A stretch of 64,000 nt of DNA from Methylobacterium durans. GTDB lineage: Bacteria; Pseudomonadota; Alphaproteobacteria; Rhizobiales; Beijerinckiaceae. Each line of letters starts with the position of its first letter. Positions within the stretch are counted from its first letter, which is position 1. Under the pieces are notes generated by a model, which worked only from the letters and a program-made list of their open reading frames with translations, ran no database searches and was not told where the DNA came from. Both the position numbers and the translations under genes were made by a program. The DNA is taken from contig NZ_CP029550.1 of assembly GCF_003173715.1 (NCBI RefSeq), forward strand, positions 1,798,001 to 1,862,000, written 5' to 3'. Shown here one piece after another: positions 26,424-34,996 of the stretch.

Positions 26424-28709
26424 TCAAACCTTGTCGTATTGCTGGTAGTATCGCTCGGTGTTGGTGTCGATTTTCTTGAGCGCTCTGGGATCGACCTTGT
26501 TGAGGACGGCGCCGAGAATCCGGCTCTGTACCGGCTCCGCGGATTCGAGGGCCTCGGCCACGATCTCGGGCGGCGTGCGTCCCCATTCGACGACGAGAAC
26601 GAAGAAGTCGACGAGGTAGCTCGCCGCCTTCGCATCGACGACCGGCCCGAGAGGCGGAAAGTCGATGACGATGTATTCGTAGCGAGACCTCGCCTCCTTC
26701 ACCAAGTTGGCCATCCCGGGGGACGCAAGCAGATCGCTCGTGTGCGCGATCGGATTCTCAAGGAACGCGGGCAGAAAATCGAGACCGGTGGTCGCGTCGT
26801 GCCACACGAGGTCTTCGATCGGTGTGCCACGAAGCGCTTCGATCAGGCCGCCCTGCGCGTTCGGCGCCAGAGCCTTGGACAGAGAGGGATTGCGCAAGTC
26901 GCCGTCGATCAGCAACGTCGATGCTCCGGCATTCGACAGCAAGTGAGCCAGGTTGGCCGACAGGGTGCTCTTGCCTTCCCGCGAGACGGCTGAGACCACG
27001 CCGAGAACCAAGACGTCACGACTCACGCTGGTCGTGTCGGCGGCGACCTTGATACGGCGAATGGTCTCGGCGAACCGGGAAAACGGCGTCAGGAGCACTT
27101 GGCGTGCGACACCCGGATCCTGGCAGAGAATCCGGTCATTGCTCTCCTGAGGCGCCGAGAACACCACGTCGGCACGTGGCGCGCGGACGCGTCCGGACTC
27201 GATGACAGGCAAGATCCCGAGGCAGGCGACTCCGAGGGCGTCTTCCAGCTCCCGCGGCGTGCGAACCACGCTCTCGATGCGCTCACGGAGATAGCCCAGG
27301 CCCAGTGCGGCGCCCAATCCGAGCACCGTCGCCAACGTCAGCACGAGGGCAGGCTTGGGCGCGACCTTCTCGGCGCGCGTGGCAGCCGTGATGACGCGGG
27401 CCTCCGTACTCGCGAAATTCTGCTGCTGCGTCGCCTCCATGAAGCGCTGCAGGAAGGCATCGTGGAGGGCCTGATAGGATTTCGCGGTACTCTCAAGCAC
27501 CTTGAGGGCGCCGTGCTCCTGCCTCGTGCCGGCCTCTCGCTTCGTCTGCTCGCTCAATCGGGTCTCGGCGGCTTCCTCGCGCGCTTGGGCAAGGCGGAGA
27601 TCGCTCTGGTATCCTTCCGCGATACGCTTCAACTCGCTTCTCGCCGCCTCTTCGATCTGGCGCATCTCCTTGTGCAGATTGATCAGCACTTCATGTTCGG
27701 CACCGAGCCGCGGCATGTAATAGGCTTCCTGCCGCGAAAGATCGACGTATTGCTGACGCAGGCGGTTCATGACGTCGTTCTGCAGAGTGGCCGAGAGGAT
27801 CGCGTCGGGCGTCCGGCTGGCCAGCATTTCAGTCACGCGCTCGACCTTCGCGCGGGTGTCCGCTGTCTGCTCCCGAGCGGTGACGAGCTGGGTCGTCAGT
27901 TGCGTGAGCTTCTGCTCGTCGAGGGACGTTCCGCCAATTTGCACGATGTTGTTTTTCGTCTTGAAATCCTGAACGGCCCTGTCCGCCACGACGGCTTGCT
28001 CGCGGAGCTCGATCATGCGCTCCTGCAACCAAGCCGCCGCCCGCTTGGTGGTGCTCTGCTTCGTCTGCGTCTGATCGGCAATGAAAGCTTCGGCGACCGC
28101 GTTCGCGACCGCGACAGCCTTAGCGGCATCGCGCGACGCGAACCCGATATCGATGACGTACGTCAAGCGGACGCGTTGCACGACGAGGTTTGTCCGGAGG
28201 TGACGGATCGCTGCCTGCAGGCGCTCGTCCGCCGCGTTGGTGGCGCTCGGCGCGTTGCGCTCGGCCAGCCTCACGAGAAGCCAGTTCGGCAGCGCGCTCT
28301 TGATAAAACCGACGAGACGGGAGGGCTGGCCGGTGAATTCGGGATCGTCGTCGAGCCTGAGATTTTCGACGACGCTGCGGGCGATCGCCTCGGACTTCAC
28401 GATCTCGATCTGACTATCGACCACCGGCTGATCGAAATTGACTTCGCTCACGAACGATTGCTGCTGGAAGATTTGCAGTCGCCGGGTATCGAGCAGAAGG
28501 CTCGACTTCCCGAGATAGATAGGGGAAGCGAGCAGGATGTAGGTCGTCGCGATTCCGAGAGCGATGAGCAACACCGATGCGATGACGAGCGCCTGACGGC
28601 GCGCGAATTTCAACAGGCTAAGCGGGTGAAACGCGCCGCCGGCGTCGGCCGGACGCAGGTGCGGAACAGACGCTCCCGGATAATGAACGGTGGGTGTTCG
28701 CTTGAGCAT
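26424..28709 (-). CDS. polysaccharide co-polymerase / tyrosine autokinase (Wzc/GumC-ExoP type)
   Basis: A 761-aa inner-membrane protein. The Wzz domain starts after the first helix (ALVIASVLLIALGIATTYIL, about residues 40-60), a long coiled-coil periplasmic part spans 190-430 and a second helix (LVLTLATVLGLGAALGLGYL) lies near 465. The cytoplasmic ATPase has Walker A REGKSTLSANLAHLL, Walker A' LLIDGDLRNPSL and Walker B YIVIDFPP. The C-terminus TERYYQQYDKV is a short tyrosine cluster for autophosphorylation. The usual Pro-Gly before GKS is replaced by Arg-Glu. It controls chain length and export with the next gene. Confidence 0.9.
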   Translation of the reverse strand: MLKRTPTVHYPGASVPHLRPADAGGAFHPLSLLKFARRQALVIASVLLIALGIATTYILLASPIYLGKSSLLLDTRRLQIFQQQSFVSEVNFDQPVVDSQIEIVKSEAIARSVVENLRLDDDPEFTGQPSRLVGFIKSALPNWLLVRLAERNAPSATNAADERLQAAIRHLRTNLVVQRVRLTYVIDIGFASRDAAKAVAVANAVAEAFIADQTQTKQSTTKRAAAWLQERMIELREQAVVADRAVQDFKTKNNIVQIGGTSLDEQKLTQLTTQLVTAREQTADTRAKVERVTEMLASRTPDAILSATLQNDVMNRLRQQYVDLSRQEAYYMPRLGAEHEVLINLHKEMRQIEEAARSELKRIAEGYQSDLRLAQAREEAAETRLSEQTKREAGTRQEHGALKVLESTAKSYQALHDAFLQRFMEATQQQNFASTEARVITAATRAEKVAPKPALVLTLATVLGLGAALGLGYLRERIESVVRTPRELEDALGVACLGILPVIESGRVRAPRADVVFSAPQESNDRILCQDPGVARQVLLTPFSRFAETIRRIKVAADTTSVSRDVLVLGVVSAVSREGKSTLSANLAHLLSNAGASTLLIDGDLRNPSLSKALAPNAQGGLIEALRGTPIEDLVWHDATTGLDFLPAFLENPIAHTSDLLASPGMANLVKEARSRYEYIVIDFPPLGPVVDAKAASYLVDFFVLVVEWGRTPPEIVAEALESAEPVQSRILGAVLNKVDPRALKKIDTNTERYYQQYDKV

Positions 28710-28770
28710 AACGGCCGCCGTTGCGCCTCATCTTCGCAGAAAGTTGCAGGTTGATCACTGTGGTGGCGAG

Positions 28771-30051
28771 CTACTGCCCATTGGCGCCTCGAACGAGCTT
28801 GTCGACATCGGACGCCGCGCGAAGTCGAACGTCGACGACATCACCAGGCATCAGCTCGGCATCCTCGTCCGCCGCGATCGATTGTGAGATGCCCTGATCG
28901 TTCTTCCGGTAGATCGTTATTTCAGGCTTGCTGCTGGGCCCGTGAACGAGTTGGGACCGAACGACCCCAGTATAGACGAGCTTCTCCCCGACGGCCTGGA
29001 TCTTGTTGCGAATTGCATCGAGCTTGATCGTGGATTCCTGCAACTTCGCGAGCAGGTTGGTCCGCCGTTCGTCATCCAGGCGCCCGATCCTACGGTTCGC
29101 GTCCTCGCGGTCCTTCCGGGATTGGGCGACTTGCGTCGAGGTCTGCAGAACCCGCGTCGCCGCGAGGATGGACAGGCGCTGTTGCTCGACGAGCCTGTTC
29201 GCGGGAACGATGCTCTTTTGATATAGATCCTTCGTCTTGTCCATATTGTCGTTCTCGATACGCTCGGCTTCTTGGTCTCGCATCTGCTGCTCGATCGACA
29301 GGACGAGATGCTTATCGGCCTCCTGCTGCATGCGTCGAAGAAACGACAACTCATTCTGGTAGGTCGTGTCATCCGATTTCTTCTGGTTCTGGGTCGAGCG
29401 CGCGATCTCGTCGAGAACATCCTTCGGGACAGGCTGTATGGCGATATTCAGATCTTCCTGCGGCTTGCCATCCAGTTCCGCCTGAACGCGCCAGCGCTGG
29501 GCCCGCTCTCGGGCGAAATCCGTCCAGAGTGTCTGGTATTCGGCTCGCAAGTCGACGGCTTCGAGGAACGGGTCCTTGATGCGGAATCGCATCGCGTCGA
29601 AGCCCCCGGCGAGCGCTATGGCGGCTCGAACCGTCATCTTCGGACGGTAGGTCTGCGATCCCGGCCGTGAGACGTCGCCGCTGACGAAAAGCGGCCTGTA
29701 CTCGATGATATCGACGGAGATCTGCTCCGGACGGAGTGCGATGTCCTCCCGCCCGTCAGCCGCGCGATGCCTGAACTCCTTGCTGCCGAGCAGGCTCTGA
29801 ATGGTCGATCGAATGTCCGACAAGGTACGTCCGGCGACTTTCAGATGTCCCACCATGGGAACGGACAATTCTCCATCCACGTTGACGGCGCCGCGTTGGC
29901 GCAGGTCGTTGATGCCGAACACGGAGACTTCGATCACGTCTCCGCTGTCCACGACATACTCAGCCGAGGCAGAGCCGGACGCAGCGCCGAGAATCGACGC
30001 CAGGAAGATCCGGTACGCAAGGCTCCGCGCTCTGAGGCTACGACGGCTCAT
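28771..30051 (-). CDS. polysaccharide biosynthesis/export outer-membrane protein (Wza/GumB-like)
   Basis: A 426-aa protein with an N-terminal signal peptide (RIFLASILGAASGSASA, cleavage after A-S-A) and the poly-export start YVVDSGDVIEVSVFGINDL, VDGELSVPMVGHLKVAG. An SLBB-like stretch VSRPGSQTYRPKMTVRAAIA follows at about 130-160 and a long charged coiled coil spans about 230-350. No lipobox cysteine is visible, unlike classic Wza, so outer-membrane anchoring is uncertain. ATG codons at 30063 and 30051 are both possible. It lies 61 bases upstream of the Wzc-like gene on the same strand, the usual pair for EPS export. Confidence 0.85.
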   Translation of the reverse strand: MSRRSLRARSLAYRIFLASILGAASGSASAEYVVDSGDVIEVSVFGINDLRQRGAVNVDGELSVPMVGHLKVAGRTLSDIRSTIQSLLGSKEFRHRAADGREDIALRPEQISVDIIEYRPLFVSGDVSRPGSQTYRPKMTVRAAIALAGGFDAMRFRIKDPFLEAVDLRAEYQTLWTDFARERAQRWRVQAELDGKPQEDLNIAIQPVPKDVLDEIARSTQNQKKSDDTTYQNELSFLRRMQQEADKHLVLSIEQQMRDQEAERIENDNMDKTKDLYQKSIVPANRLVEQQRLSILAATRVLQTSTQVAQSRKDREDANRRIGRLDDERRTNLLAKLQESTIKLDAIRNKIQAVGEKLVYTGVVRSQLVHGPSSKPEITIYRKNDQGISQSIAADEDAELMPGDVVDVRLRAASDVDKLVRGANGQ

Positions 30052-30737
30052 CGGTGCGCCCATGGGCAGCAATTCGTCTGGACATTCCGGGTCACGATCA
30101 ATCCCACGAACTGCGAGGGCGCATGCGGACGTTCGGCTGGTCGGAGGCAGCGACTGACGCGAGCACGTGGGACCTACTCGGACGGGACCGTGGCCTGGCG
30201 ACTGAGTTGGCGTTCGCCCGCTGGATCCGTGATCCGGGTGGGAAAATACGGACTGAAGAAGATCGTCTTGGGCGGGCTCGAACCATTCCCGCGGCCCGCA
30301 CGAAAGTACGGCGAGAATGCTAATGTCGCCTCTCGACTGACTGTCGACGACCCATCGATCTTGCTGTGCTGATCCGACATGATCGTGACCCGCTCCAGAG
30401 GTGCACAGCCTTATACGAAAAGAGGACCCGCCTGAACCAGGGAGATAAATGGGTACGACTTATCATGGGCGATTTTCTCGTCCATAGGTATTAGGCGTAC
30501 TGAGACTTCGCTTCATCCGGCAGGATCGGAGCGGACCCCGGCCCCAAGCATGGGCCGCCGGAGGCGAGATCCTGCGGCACGCGCCAGGAATGCATTCAGC
30601 CTGGGACAGGTGGGCTGATCATCGGACAATCGGCCGGCGTGATGCACGCCGGAGCGCCAGAAGACCGAGTATCGCGAGCGCCTTTCACGCACCGTGCGAT
30701 GCGGTCCTGCCGATCGTCCGATAGCGCGAGGGTACCG

Positions 30738-30932
30738 ATGTTCGCGCACGGAATCCTGCTCGCTGCCACCGTTGCTCTCGGGATCGTCGCCCAAGTCGGG
30801 ACGATCACCGCAGCGGATTTGTCTGCCGGCGGGGGCGTCGAGGCGATCGCCCCGTCGACTGCTCCACAATGGCCGAGCATGACACCTGCAAAGCCGAGCA
30901 GAAGCGGCTTGCCCGTGATGCCATGCACCTGA
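30738..30932 (+). CDS. possible small secreted protein
   Basis: A 64-aa frame beginning MFAHGILLAATVALGIVAQV, which looks like a signal peptide or single membrane helix, followed by a Pro/Ser-rich tail. No family is recognised and no clear ribosome binding site was found. Frames on the opposite strand overlap it. It may be spurious. Confidence 0.25.
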   Translation: MFAHGILLAATVALGIVAQVGTITAADLSAGGGVEAIAPSTAPQWPSMTPAKPSRSGLPVMPCT

Positions 30933-31010
30933 TCGATCTGGAGCGGCTTGGGGCGTGCTCCACTTTTTGCGGCTCGTCGAACCGGTGGGAGCTTCAGGAG
31001 GAAAACCGCA

Positions 31011-31073
31011 ATGAAATCAAAGGCGATTTCAGCGATTGGTGCCCAGGAAAGGACTCAGCCAGCCCTCGCCTAA
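31011..31073 (+). other. 20-codon frame with strong ribosome binding site, crossing the left att copy
   Basis: AGGAGG (30996-31001) lies nine bases before ATG 31011. The frame reads 20 codons to TAA 31071-31073 and includes the tRNA-Leu-like repeat at 31037-31056. Either a longer gene was cut when the island integrated, leaving its start on the chromosomal side, or this is a leader peptide. The start signal is better than that of many genes in the window. Confidence 0.35.
31037..31056. repeat. left attachment-site copy (20 bp of tRNA-Leu 3' end)
   Basis: TGGTGCCCAGGAAAGGACTC is identical, in the same orientation, to bases 58659-58678, which are the 3' 20 bases of the tRNA-Leu gene (minus strand) including CCA. 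Identity stops exactly at the CCA end on one side and after 20 bases on the other. It is the expected scar of tRNA-targeted integration by a tyrosine recombinase. Confidence 0.85.
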
Positions 31074-31355
31074 GCCATTGATATTACAAGCGGCGAGCGG
31101 GTCACCGGCAGAGGTTTGTGTACCGGTTCTGTGGCCCGGAGTCGAGAGAACGAAGTTGATGATCAACATCGCTACTTCTTTGGAGACGAGGGCTTGCCTG
31201 CGTCGGGCGGTCGCTGAAATGCGGAAGGCCGGCTCTGCTCCCATGGGCGCCATTCAGCCAGCCAGAGAGCATCTCCGAAGCGGCCATTGCAGTAGCCCAG
31301 GGCGGTGAGACGAGGCAGGCAACGCGACTCTGAGCTCAGCGCATCGCAGCGGGTC

Positions 31356-31625
31356 TCAGCGCTCGCCGCGCGCGACCGACGGCCTGCCCCAAACCGTGAT
31401 ACTGCGCACCGCCTGCCCGTCCCAATCGACGGAGCAGCCGATATCAGCCATCGCATCCTCGAACAGCGCCTGCCAGTTCTGATCGTAGTCGCCGTTCGAC
31501 AGCCGGTTCCGGATCGCCGCATGTGCGCGCGTGGCAGTATCCTGATCCGGAGGCAGACCGACCCTCACCCAATAGGCATCGAGAGCAGCGGCTGCGCGCT
31601 CACCAATGGCAGGGTCCATGAGCAT
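31356..31625 (-). CDS. hypothetical protein downstream of sensor kinase
   Basis: An 89-aa protein (MLMDPAIGERAAAALDAYWV start) with no recognised family. Composition is that of a soluble, mostly helical protein with conserved-looking Trp residues (ALDAYWVRVG, NWQALFEDAMAD). Its start overlaps the 3' end of the kinase gene by 26 bases, so it is probably translated from the same mRNA and could be a partner of the kinase. Confidence 0.5.
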   Translation of the reverse strand: MLMDPAIGERAAAALDAYWVRVGLPPDQDTATRAHAAIRNRLSNGDYDQNWQALFEDAMADIGCSVDWDGQAVRSITVWGRPSVARGER

Positions 31626-32883
31626 GCTCCTCGCATGGAAATAGATGCTGACCGCGGATGGCGATGACCGCTCCTGCTCTCCGCACGCGGATCCATATGG
31701 TCTGAACCGGCACGCCCTCTCTAACCTTCCGCCCCCCTCGTGACAGGTCCGGGAACGAGATCGTCACAGTCACGCCAGCTTCACTGCGGATATCGATGTC
31801 GCCCTCGATCTGCTGCACCAGCGAGCGCACCAGACCGTAGCCCAGCGAGCCCTCGCGCACGCCCGCCATGCCGATCCCATTGTCTTGGATCAGCAGCTCG
31901 ATCCAGCCCGGTTGAGGCCGCCGCACCTGCGCCAGGATCGTGCCGGAGCGGGGCGATGGGAACGCGTATTTCACGGCGTTGGTGACCAGCTCGGTCAGCG
32001 CCAGACCCAGAGGAATGGCCTGGTCCGCGCTGACAAAGATGCCGTCTTCGGCCTTGGCGTCCAAGCGGATGCGCTCGTCGCTTGGAATGATTGCCTCCAG
32101 CGCAGCGCAGAGGTCGGCCACGTAGCTGCCGACATCAACCTGCTGCACGCTCTCCGACTTGCTCAGCAGGTCGTGCGCCTGCGCCATCGCATTGAGCCGC
32201 TCCTGAGTCTCGGCAAACAGCGCCTGCACCGCCGGGTCGGCCTGGCGTCGCCCCTGCAGGCTCAAGAGCGCCGCAGCGATCGAGAGACTGTTCTTGGCCC
32301 GGTGGTTGACCTCGACCAGCAGCATCTCGCGCTCCGCCGCTAACTTCGTCAGCCGCTCGTTCACCGCCTCCAACTCGCGGGTCCGCACTTGCACGCGCTG
32401 CTCCAGCTCTGCCGTTAGAGCCTGCAGGTCCCTTTCGGCCTCGAAGCGGCGGGTGATGTCGAGGTAGGAGAGAAAGTGGTTGGTGACGGTGCCCTGGCCG
32501 TCGTCGAGAGGACTGGCAAACAGCATCGCACGGAAGGTGGTGCTGTCCTTGCGGTACTGCAGGAGTTCCAGGTTCGTGTCGTGGCCTGTGCGGATTGCGG
32601 CCTCGTACTGCTGGATTGCCAACGGATCGGTCTCCCGACCGTTCATGAAGTGCGGATCCTGCCCGAGCAACTCCTCCAGTGGATAGCCGGAGAGGCTGAT
32701 AAAGGCCTGATTGGCAAAGATGACCGGATTGCCCGGCAGGGTGGCGTCCGTGACCAGCATCGGCATGCGGGTCAGGCGCACCGCGTCGACAAAGATCCCA
32801 CCATGCTGGCGGATCGCGTCGACATGCCGTTCTGCCAACGTCCGCTCCGGGGTGCCGGCCAAGCCGTGCTGAAATTCGTTCAT
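31600..32883 (-). CDS. PAS/LOV-like sensor histidine kinase (HisKA_2 family)
   Basis: A 427-aa kinase without membrane helices. Residues 35-148 are a PAS domain of LOV pattern (NPVIFANQAFISLSGYPLEE, ELLQYRKDSTTF, FLSYLDITRR). The flavin-adduct motif, normally GxNCRFLQG, reads GQDPHFMNG at residues 74-82, so the photoactive Cys is Pro77. A short coiled coil (150-185) leads to the HisKA_2 phosphoacceptor VNHRAKNSLSI (His194) and the ATPase N-box LTELVTNAVKYAF and G-box DNGIGM. Start ATG 32883 follows GAGGG. With the Cys lost, blue-light adduct chemistry is not expected; it may bind flavin or another ligand, or act as a redox sensor. Its partner could be the receiver at 35325. Confidence 0.88.
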   Translation of the reverse strand: MNEFQHGLAGTPERTLAERHVDAIRQHGGIFVDAVRLTRMPMLVTDATLPGNPVIFANQAFISLSGYPLEELLGQDPHFMNGRETDPLAIQQYEAAIRTGHDTNLELLQYRKDSTTFRAMLFASPLDDGQGTVTNHFLSYLDITRRFEAERDLQALTAELEQRVQVRTRELEAVNERLTKLAAEREMLLVEVNHRAKNSLSIAAALLSLQGRRQADPAVQALFAETQERLNAMAQAHDLLSKSESVQQVDVGSYVADLCAALEAIIPSDERIRLDAKAEDGIFVSADQAIPLGLALTELVTNAVKYAFPSPRSGTILAQVRRPQPGWIELLIQDNGIGMAGVREGSLGYGLVRSLVQQIEGDIDIRSEAGVTVTISFPDLSRGGRKVREGVPVQTIWIRVRRAGAVIAIRGQHLFPCEEHAHGPCHW

Positions 32884-33087
32884 GCCACACCCTCGGGCAA
32901 GATCAGTATCCTGCTTGATTTCCTGAACGGCCGACCGAGGCACGGCCGTTCTGGTACTCGTCCGCTGCTTCGTGAGCGTGCCGCAACCCTCTAGGCCGCC
33001 GGCTGGCTCACGCATGCTTGGGACGTAAGGGCTGGACCTGGCCTCCGTGCTGTGACGCGGCGGAGTACGCCGCTGAACAACACGCCC

Positions 33088-33336
33088 CTAGGCCCCGTCT
33101 TCCCCCGGATTGCGGCGGCAGACACCGCGAGTATGCCTCTCGATCTCTGCCAGTGCGACATCGAGGGCGGCGTGCGGGCCCAGCCTGATCCCCGCCATTG
33201 TGGTCAGTGCATGCCCCTCCGGATGGATGGTGAACGCGTTCGGAGCGGTCTGCCTGATGCACCCCATTGAGCGGCCGAGCAGATCGATCAACTCCCATTC
33301 CATCTCATTGGCAGTGGGATTCACGCTCAGATCCAC
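33088..33336 (-). CDS. hypothetical protein
   Basis: An 82-aa protein beginning MDLSVNPTANEMEWELIDLL. No family is recognised. The body is a mixed helix/strand protein ending in a basic helix (ALAEIERHTRGVCRRNPG). An upstream purine-rich site (GAGGTGTTGTG before the ATG on the minus strand) supports the start. It stands between the kinase and other small genes of the same strand. Confidence 0.5.
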   Translation of the reverse strand: MDLSVNPTANEMEWELIDLLGRSMGCIRQTAPNAFTIHPEGHALTTMAGIRLGPHAALDVALAEIERHTRGVCRRNPGEDGA

Positions 33337-33421
33337 AACACCTCCTCGGCGTTACGCAAGTTTAGCGGATTTTCCAGGCCAGCCCGCTGCACCAAGCACC
33401 TCTGGCCTGGCTGCGCTCCGG

Positions 33422-33622
33422 TCAGGAGGCGAGGGTGAGCTCGCCTTCCAGCACAGCGCGCTCGCCGGCCGCCGATCTCACTCGGTACGCTGGCTCGCCC
33501 GAACGCTCCTCCGGCATGAGCCGCACGATCTCGAAGATGCTGCTGACAGCACTCCCGTTATCAACGGAGCCGTACTGCCGGGCCTGCCGAACCCGCTGAC
33601 CGATCTTGAACTTGTGAGACAT
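33422..33622 (-). CDS. small hypothetical protein (SH3-like strand pattern)
   Basis: A 66-aa protein starting MSHKFKIGQRVRQARQYG and containing IFEIVRLMPEERSGEPAYRV, a short beta-rich pattern (KFKIGQxVR ... YRVRS...ER) seen in many small Rhizobiales proteins of unknown function. AGGAGGATTG precedes the ATG on the minus strand, an excellent ribosome binding site. No partner can be named. Confidence 0.6.
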   Translation of the reverse strand: MSHKFKIGQRVRQARQYGSVDNGSAVSSIFEIVRLMPEERSGEPAYRVRSAAGERAVLEGELTLAS

Positions 33623-33665
33623 CTACAATCCTCCTGATTGAGCTACGTCGCGATGCGCGGCCGCG

Positions 33666-34034
33666 CTATCGCCGCACTCTAGCCTTGCGGGCTGCGAAGC
33701 GCGCATCACGCGCCGCCTTCTGCTCGGCCGCCAGCGCGGCTTGCCGTTCCGCCTTCTCGGCGGCCTGGCGGGCAGCTTCGGTCGCCTCACGCTCCCGCAC
33801 AGCAAGCGCCTCAGCCTCGCGCTGAGCCTCAGTTGCGAGACGAGCTATCTCCCGCTCGTTGACCCGAACCTCTCGGGCTTGGATGACCGCTCGCCGCGCT
33901 GACTGCCGTGCGAGAACAATTGGGTCATCGGCGGACGGGCATGCCCGGAACCGAGCTATCGTAGCCTGCCGCGCCTTGGCAGCGGCCTCAAGACGATCAA
34001 CGAGCTGGTTGGCTTTGAATTGACCCACGTACAT
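33666..34034 (-). CDS. DUF6481 family coiled-coil protein
   Basis: A 122-aa protein, almost entirely one charged Ala/Arg/Glu-rich helix from residue 40 on (REIARLATEAQREAEALAVR). Length, the Arg-rich end (RDARFAARKARVRR) and composition fit the DUF6481 family of alphaproteobacteria, whose function is unknown. It probably forms a coiled-coil oligomer or binds nucleic acid. It lies just downstream of the cold-shock gene but beyond a terminator. Confidence 0.55.
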   Translation of the reverse strand: MYVGQFKANQLVDRLEAAAKARQATIARFRACPSADDPIVLARQSARRAVIQAREVRVNEREIARLATEAQREAEALAVREREATEAARQAAEKAERQAALAAEQKAARDARFAARKARVRR

Positions 34035-34076
34035 TCCTTATGCACACCGCGGCTGAGCGCCCATGCTGAGAGAAAT

Positions 34077-34102
34077 GAAAAGCCGCTCCAGGCGGAGCGG
34101 CT
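34077..34102 (-). terminator. Rho-independent terminator of the cold-shock gene
   Basis: On the minus strand a 9-bp stem (AGCCGCTCC, 34081-34089, with GGAGCGGCT, 34094-34102) with a four-base loop is followed by a run of T (AAAA at 34077-34080 on the plus strand). It lies 28 bases past the stop of the cold-shock gene. Confidence 0.8.
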
Positions 34103-34129
34103 TCGATGATGGTCAACGTTGAGGAGACC

Positions 34130-34339
34130 TCACGCAGCCTGCAGGCTTCCAGCCGCCTGCTTCCCCGAGCGGCGATCCGTCTCGATCTCGTAGGAGACCT
34201 TCTGGCCTTCATCGAGGGTCTGCATGCCGGCGCGCTCGACGGCCGAGATGTGGACGAACACGTCCTTGCTGCCGTCCTCAGGTTGGATGAAGCCGAAACC
34301 CTTGGTTCCGTTGAACCACTTTACGGTGCCGATGCTCAT
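34130..34339 (-). CDS. cspA: CspA-family cold-shock protein
   Basis: A 69-aa single cold-shock domain: [16 protein letters not shown] (RNP1 KGFGFI) and [13 protein letters not shown] (RNP2 VFVHIS). It binds single-stranded RNA/DNA as a chaperone. The C-terminal half [19 protein letters not shown] is normal for alphaproteobacterial Csp. A long upstream leader (34340-34430) may contain the temperature-responsive 5' region usual for this family, but no specific structure was assigned. Followed by a clear terminator. Confidence 0.95.
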   Translation of the reverse strand: MSIGTVKWFNGTKGFGFIQPEDGSKDVFVHISAVERAGMQTLDEGQKVSYEIETDRRSGKQAAGSLQAA

Positions 34340-34714
34340 AGGTGTTTCCGTATCTTGCTAGGCAATAAGATATGACAAGCGCATGCAATAACGCGCCCGG
34401 TCGCTCGTTGTCGAAATAAGGAAGAAATGCAGATCGCGCGCCCATCTGAGCGGCACGGCCGGATATCTGGCCGAAGTCCGAGACCTCATATCTACGCCAT
34501 CAGGCAGACATTTACAACCGAGTGGAAGCGGTTTCAGAGAAAGATAAAAATATTATCCGCGGGACGATATGGAACGCTGTCATTTTTGCGAAATTTCTCC
34601 CTGACAAGCACTCAAAGCAGAGAGCTTCTTATAGGCAGTTCACTTCTTTGAGGCCCGTGCCCTACGTGCGAGTTTGAGGCCCGTGCCCCTACATCCGAGA
34701 GGCGGAAAATTGCA
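34340..34714. other. intergenic region with a short tandem repeat
   Basis: No gene is supported in 375 bases. It includes the upstream leader of the cold-shock gene, an AT-rich part (34500-34600) and a two-copy tandem repeat at 34647-34699. Confidence 0.4.
34647..34699. repeat. two-copy imperfect tandem repeat (about 26 bp)
   Basis: TTTGAGGCCCGTGCCC begins at 34647 and again at 34673, each followed by a similar ten bases (TACGTGCGAG and CTACATCCGAG). Likely a slippage duplication; no function is evident. Confidence 0.7.
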
Positions 34715-34996
34715 ATGCAACGCTCAATGAAATTCGGCCGCAGGGTTCCTATGCCTTCCATGGTCCAGATCAAGCATAGCCTTAGAATGATGGCCGCGAC
34801 AGACGCGCTGGTTGCGTCAGTGCGCGGGAAGAATTTCACCCCAGAAGAGCTGTCTCAACTTATGACAGATCTTACTGAAGAGTATGGGATACCGCCGGCT
34901 CAAGCGCGGATCCTATCCGATCGCTTTGGAGGAGAGCCGAGGCCGGCAGCGATAGCACCATTGGCTTCTCAGGAGCCCTTCAGCAATCCGAGTTGA
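34715..34996 (+). CDS. hypothetical protein
   Basis: A 93-aa protein, MQRSMKFGRRVPMPSMVQIK start. The middle (GKNFTPEELSQLMTDLTEEY) is a clear helix-rich segment followed by GIPPAQARILSDRFGG. No family is recognised. Start could be ATG 34715, 34727 or a later Met. Its codon use is normal for the genome, which supports coding. Confidence 0.45.
   Translation: MQRSMKFGRRVPMPSMVQIKHSLRMMAATDALVASVRGKNFTPEELSQLMTDLTEEYGIPPAQARILSDRFGGEPRPAAIAPLASQEPFSNPS

Larger units (their letters stand above)
30052..31355. other. gene-poor boundary region between the EPS locus and the island
   Basis: About 1.3 kb with little coding signal. It holds a weak candidate small secreted protein (30738-30932), a 20-codon frame with an excellent ribosome binding site (31011-31073) and the 20-bp copy of the tRNA-Leu 3' end (31037-31056) that marks the left edge of the island. 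Bases 30400-30500 are somewhat AT-rich. Confidence 0.5.

Noticed and set aside
27099..28754. 551-codon open frame antisense to the Wzc-like kinase gene
   Set aside because: High GC leaves long antisense frames open. The translation has no domain features, while the minus strand gives a complete Wzc-type protein.
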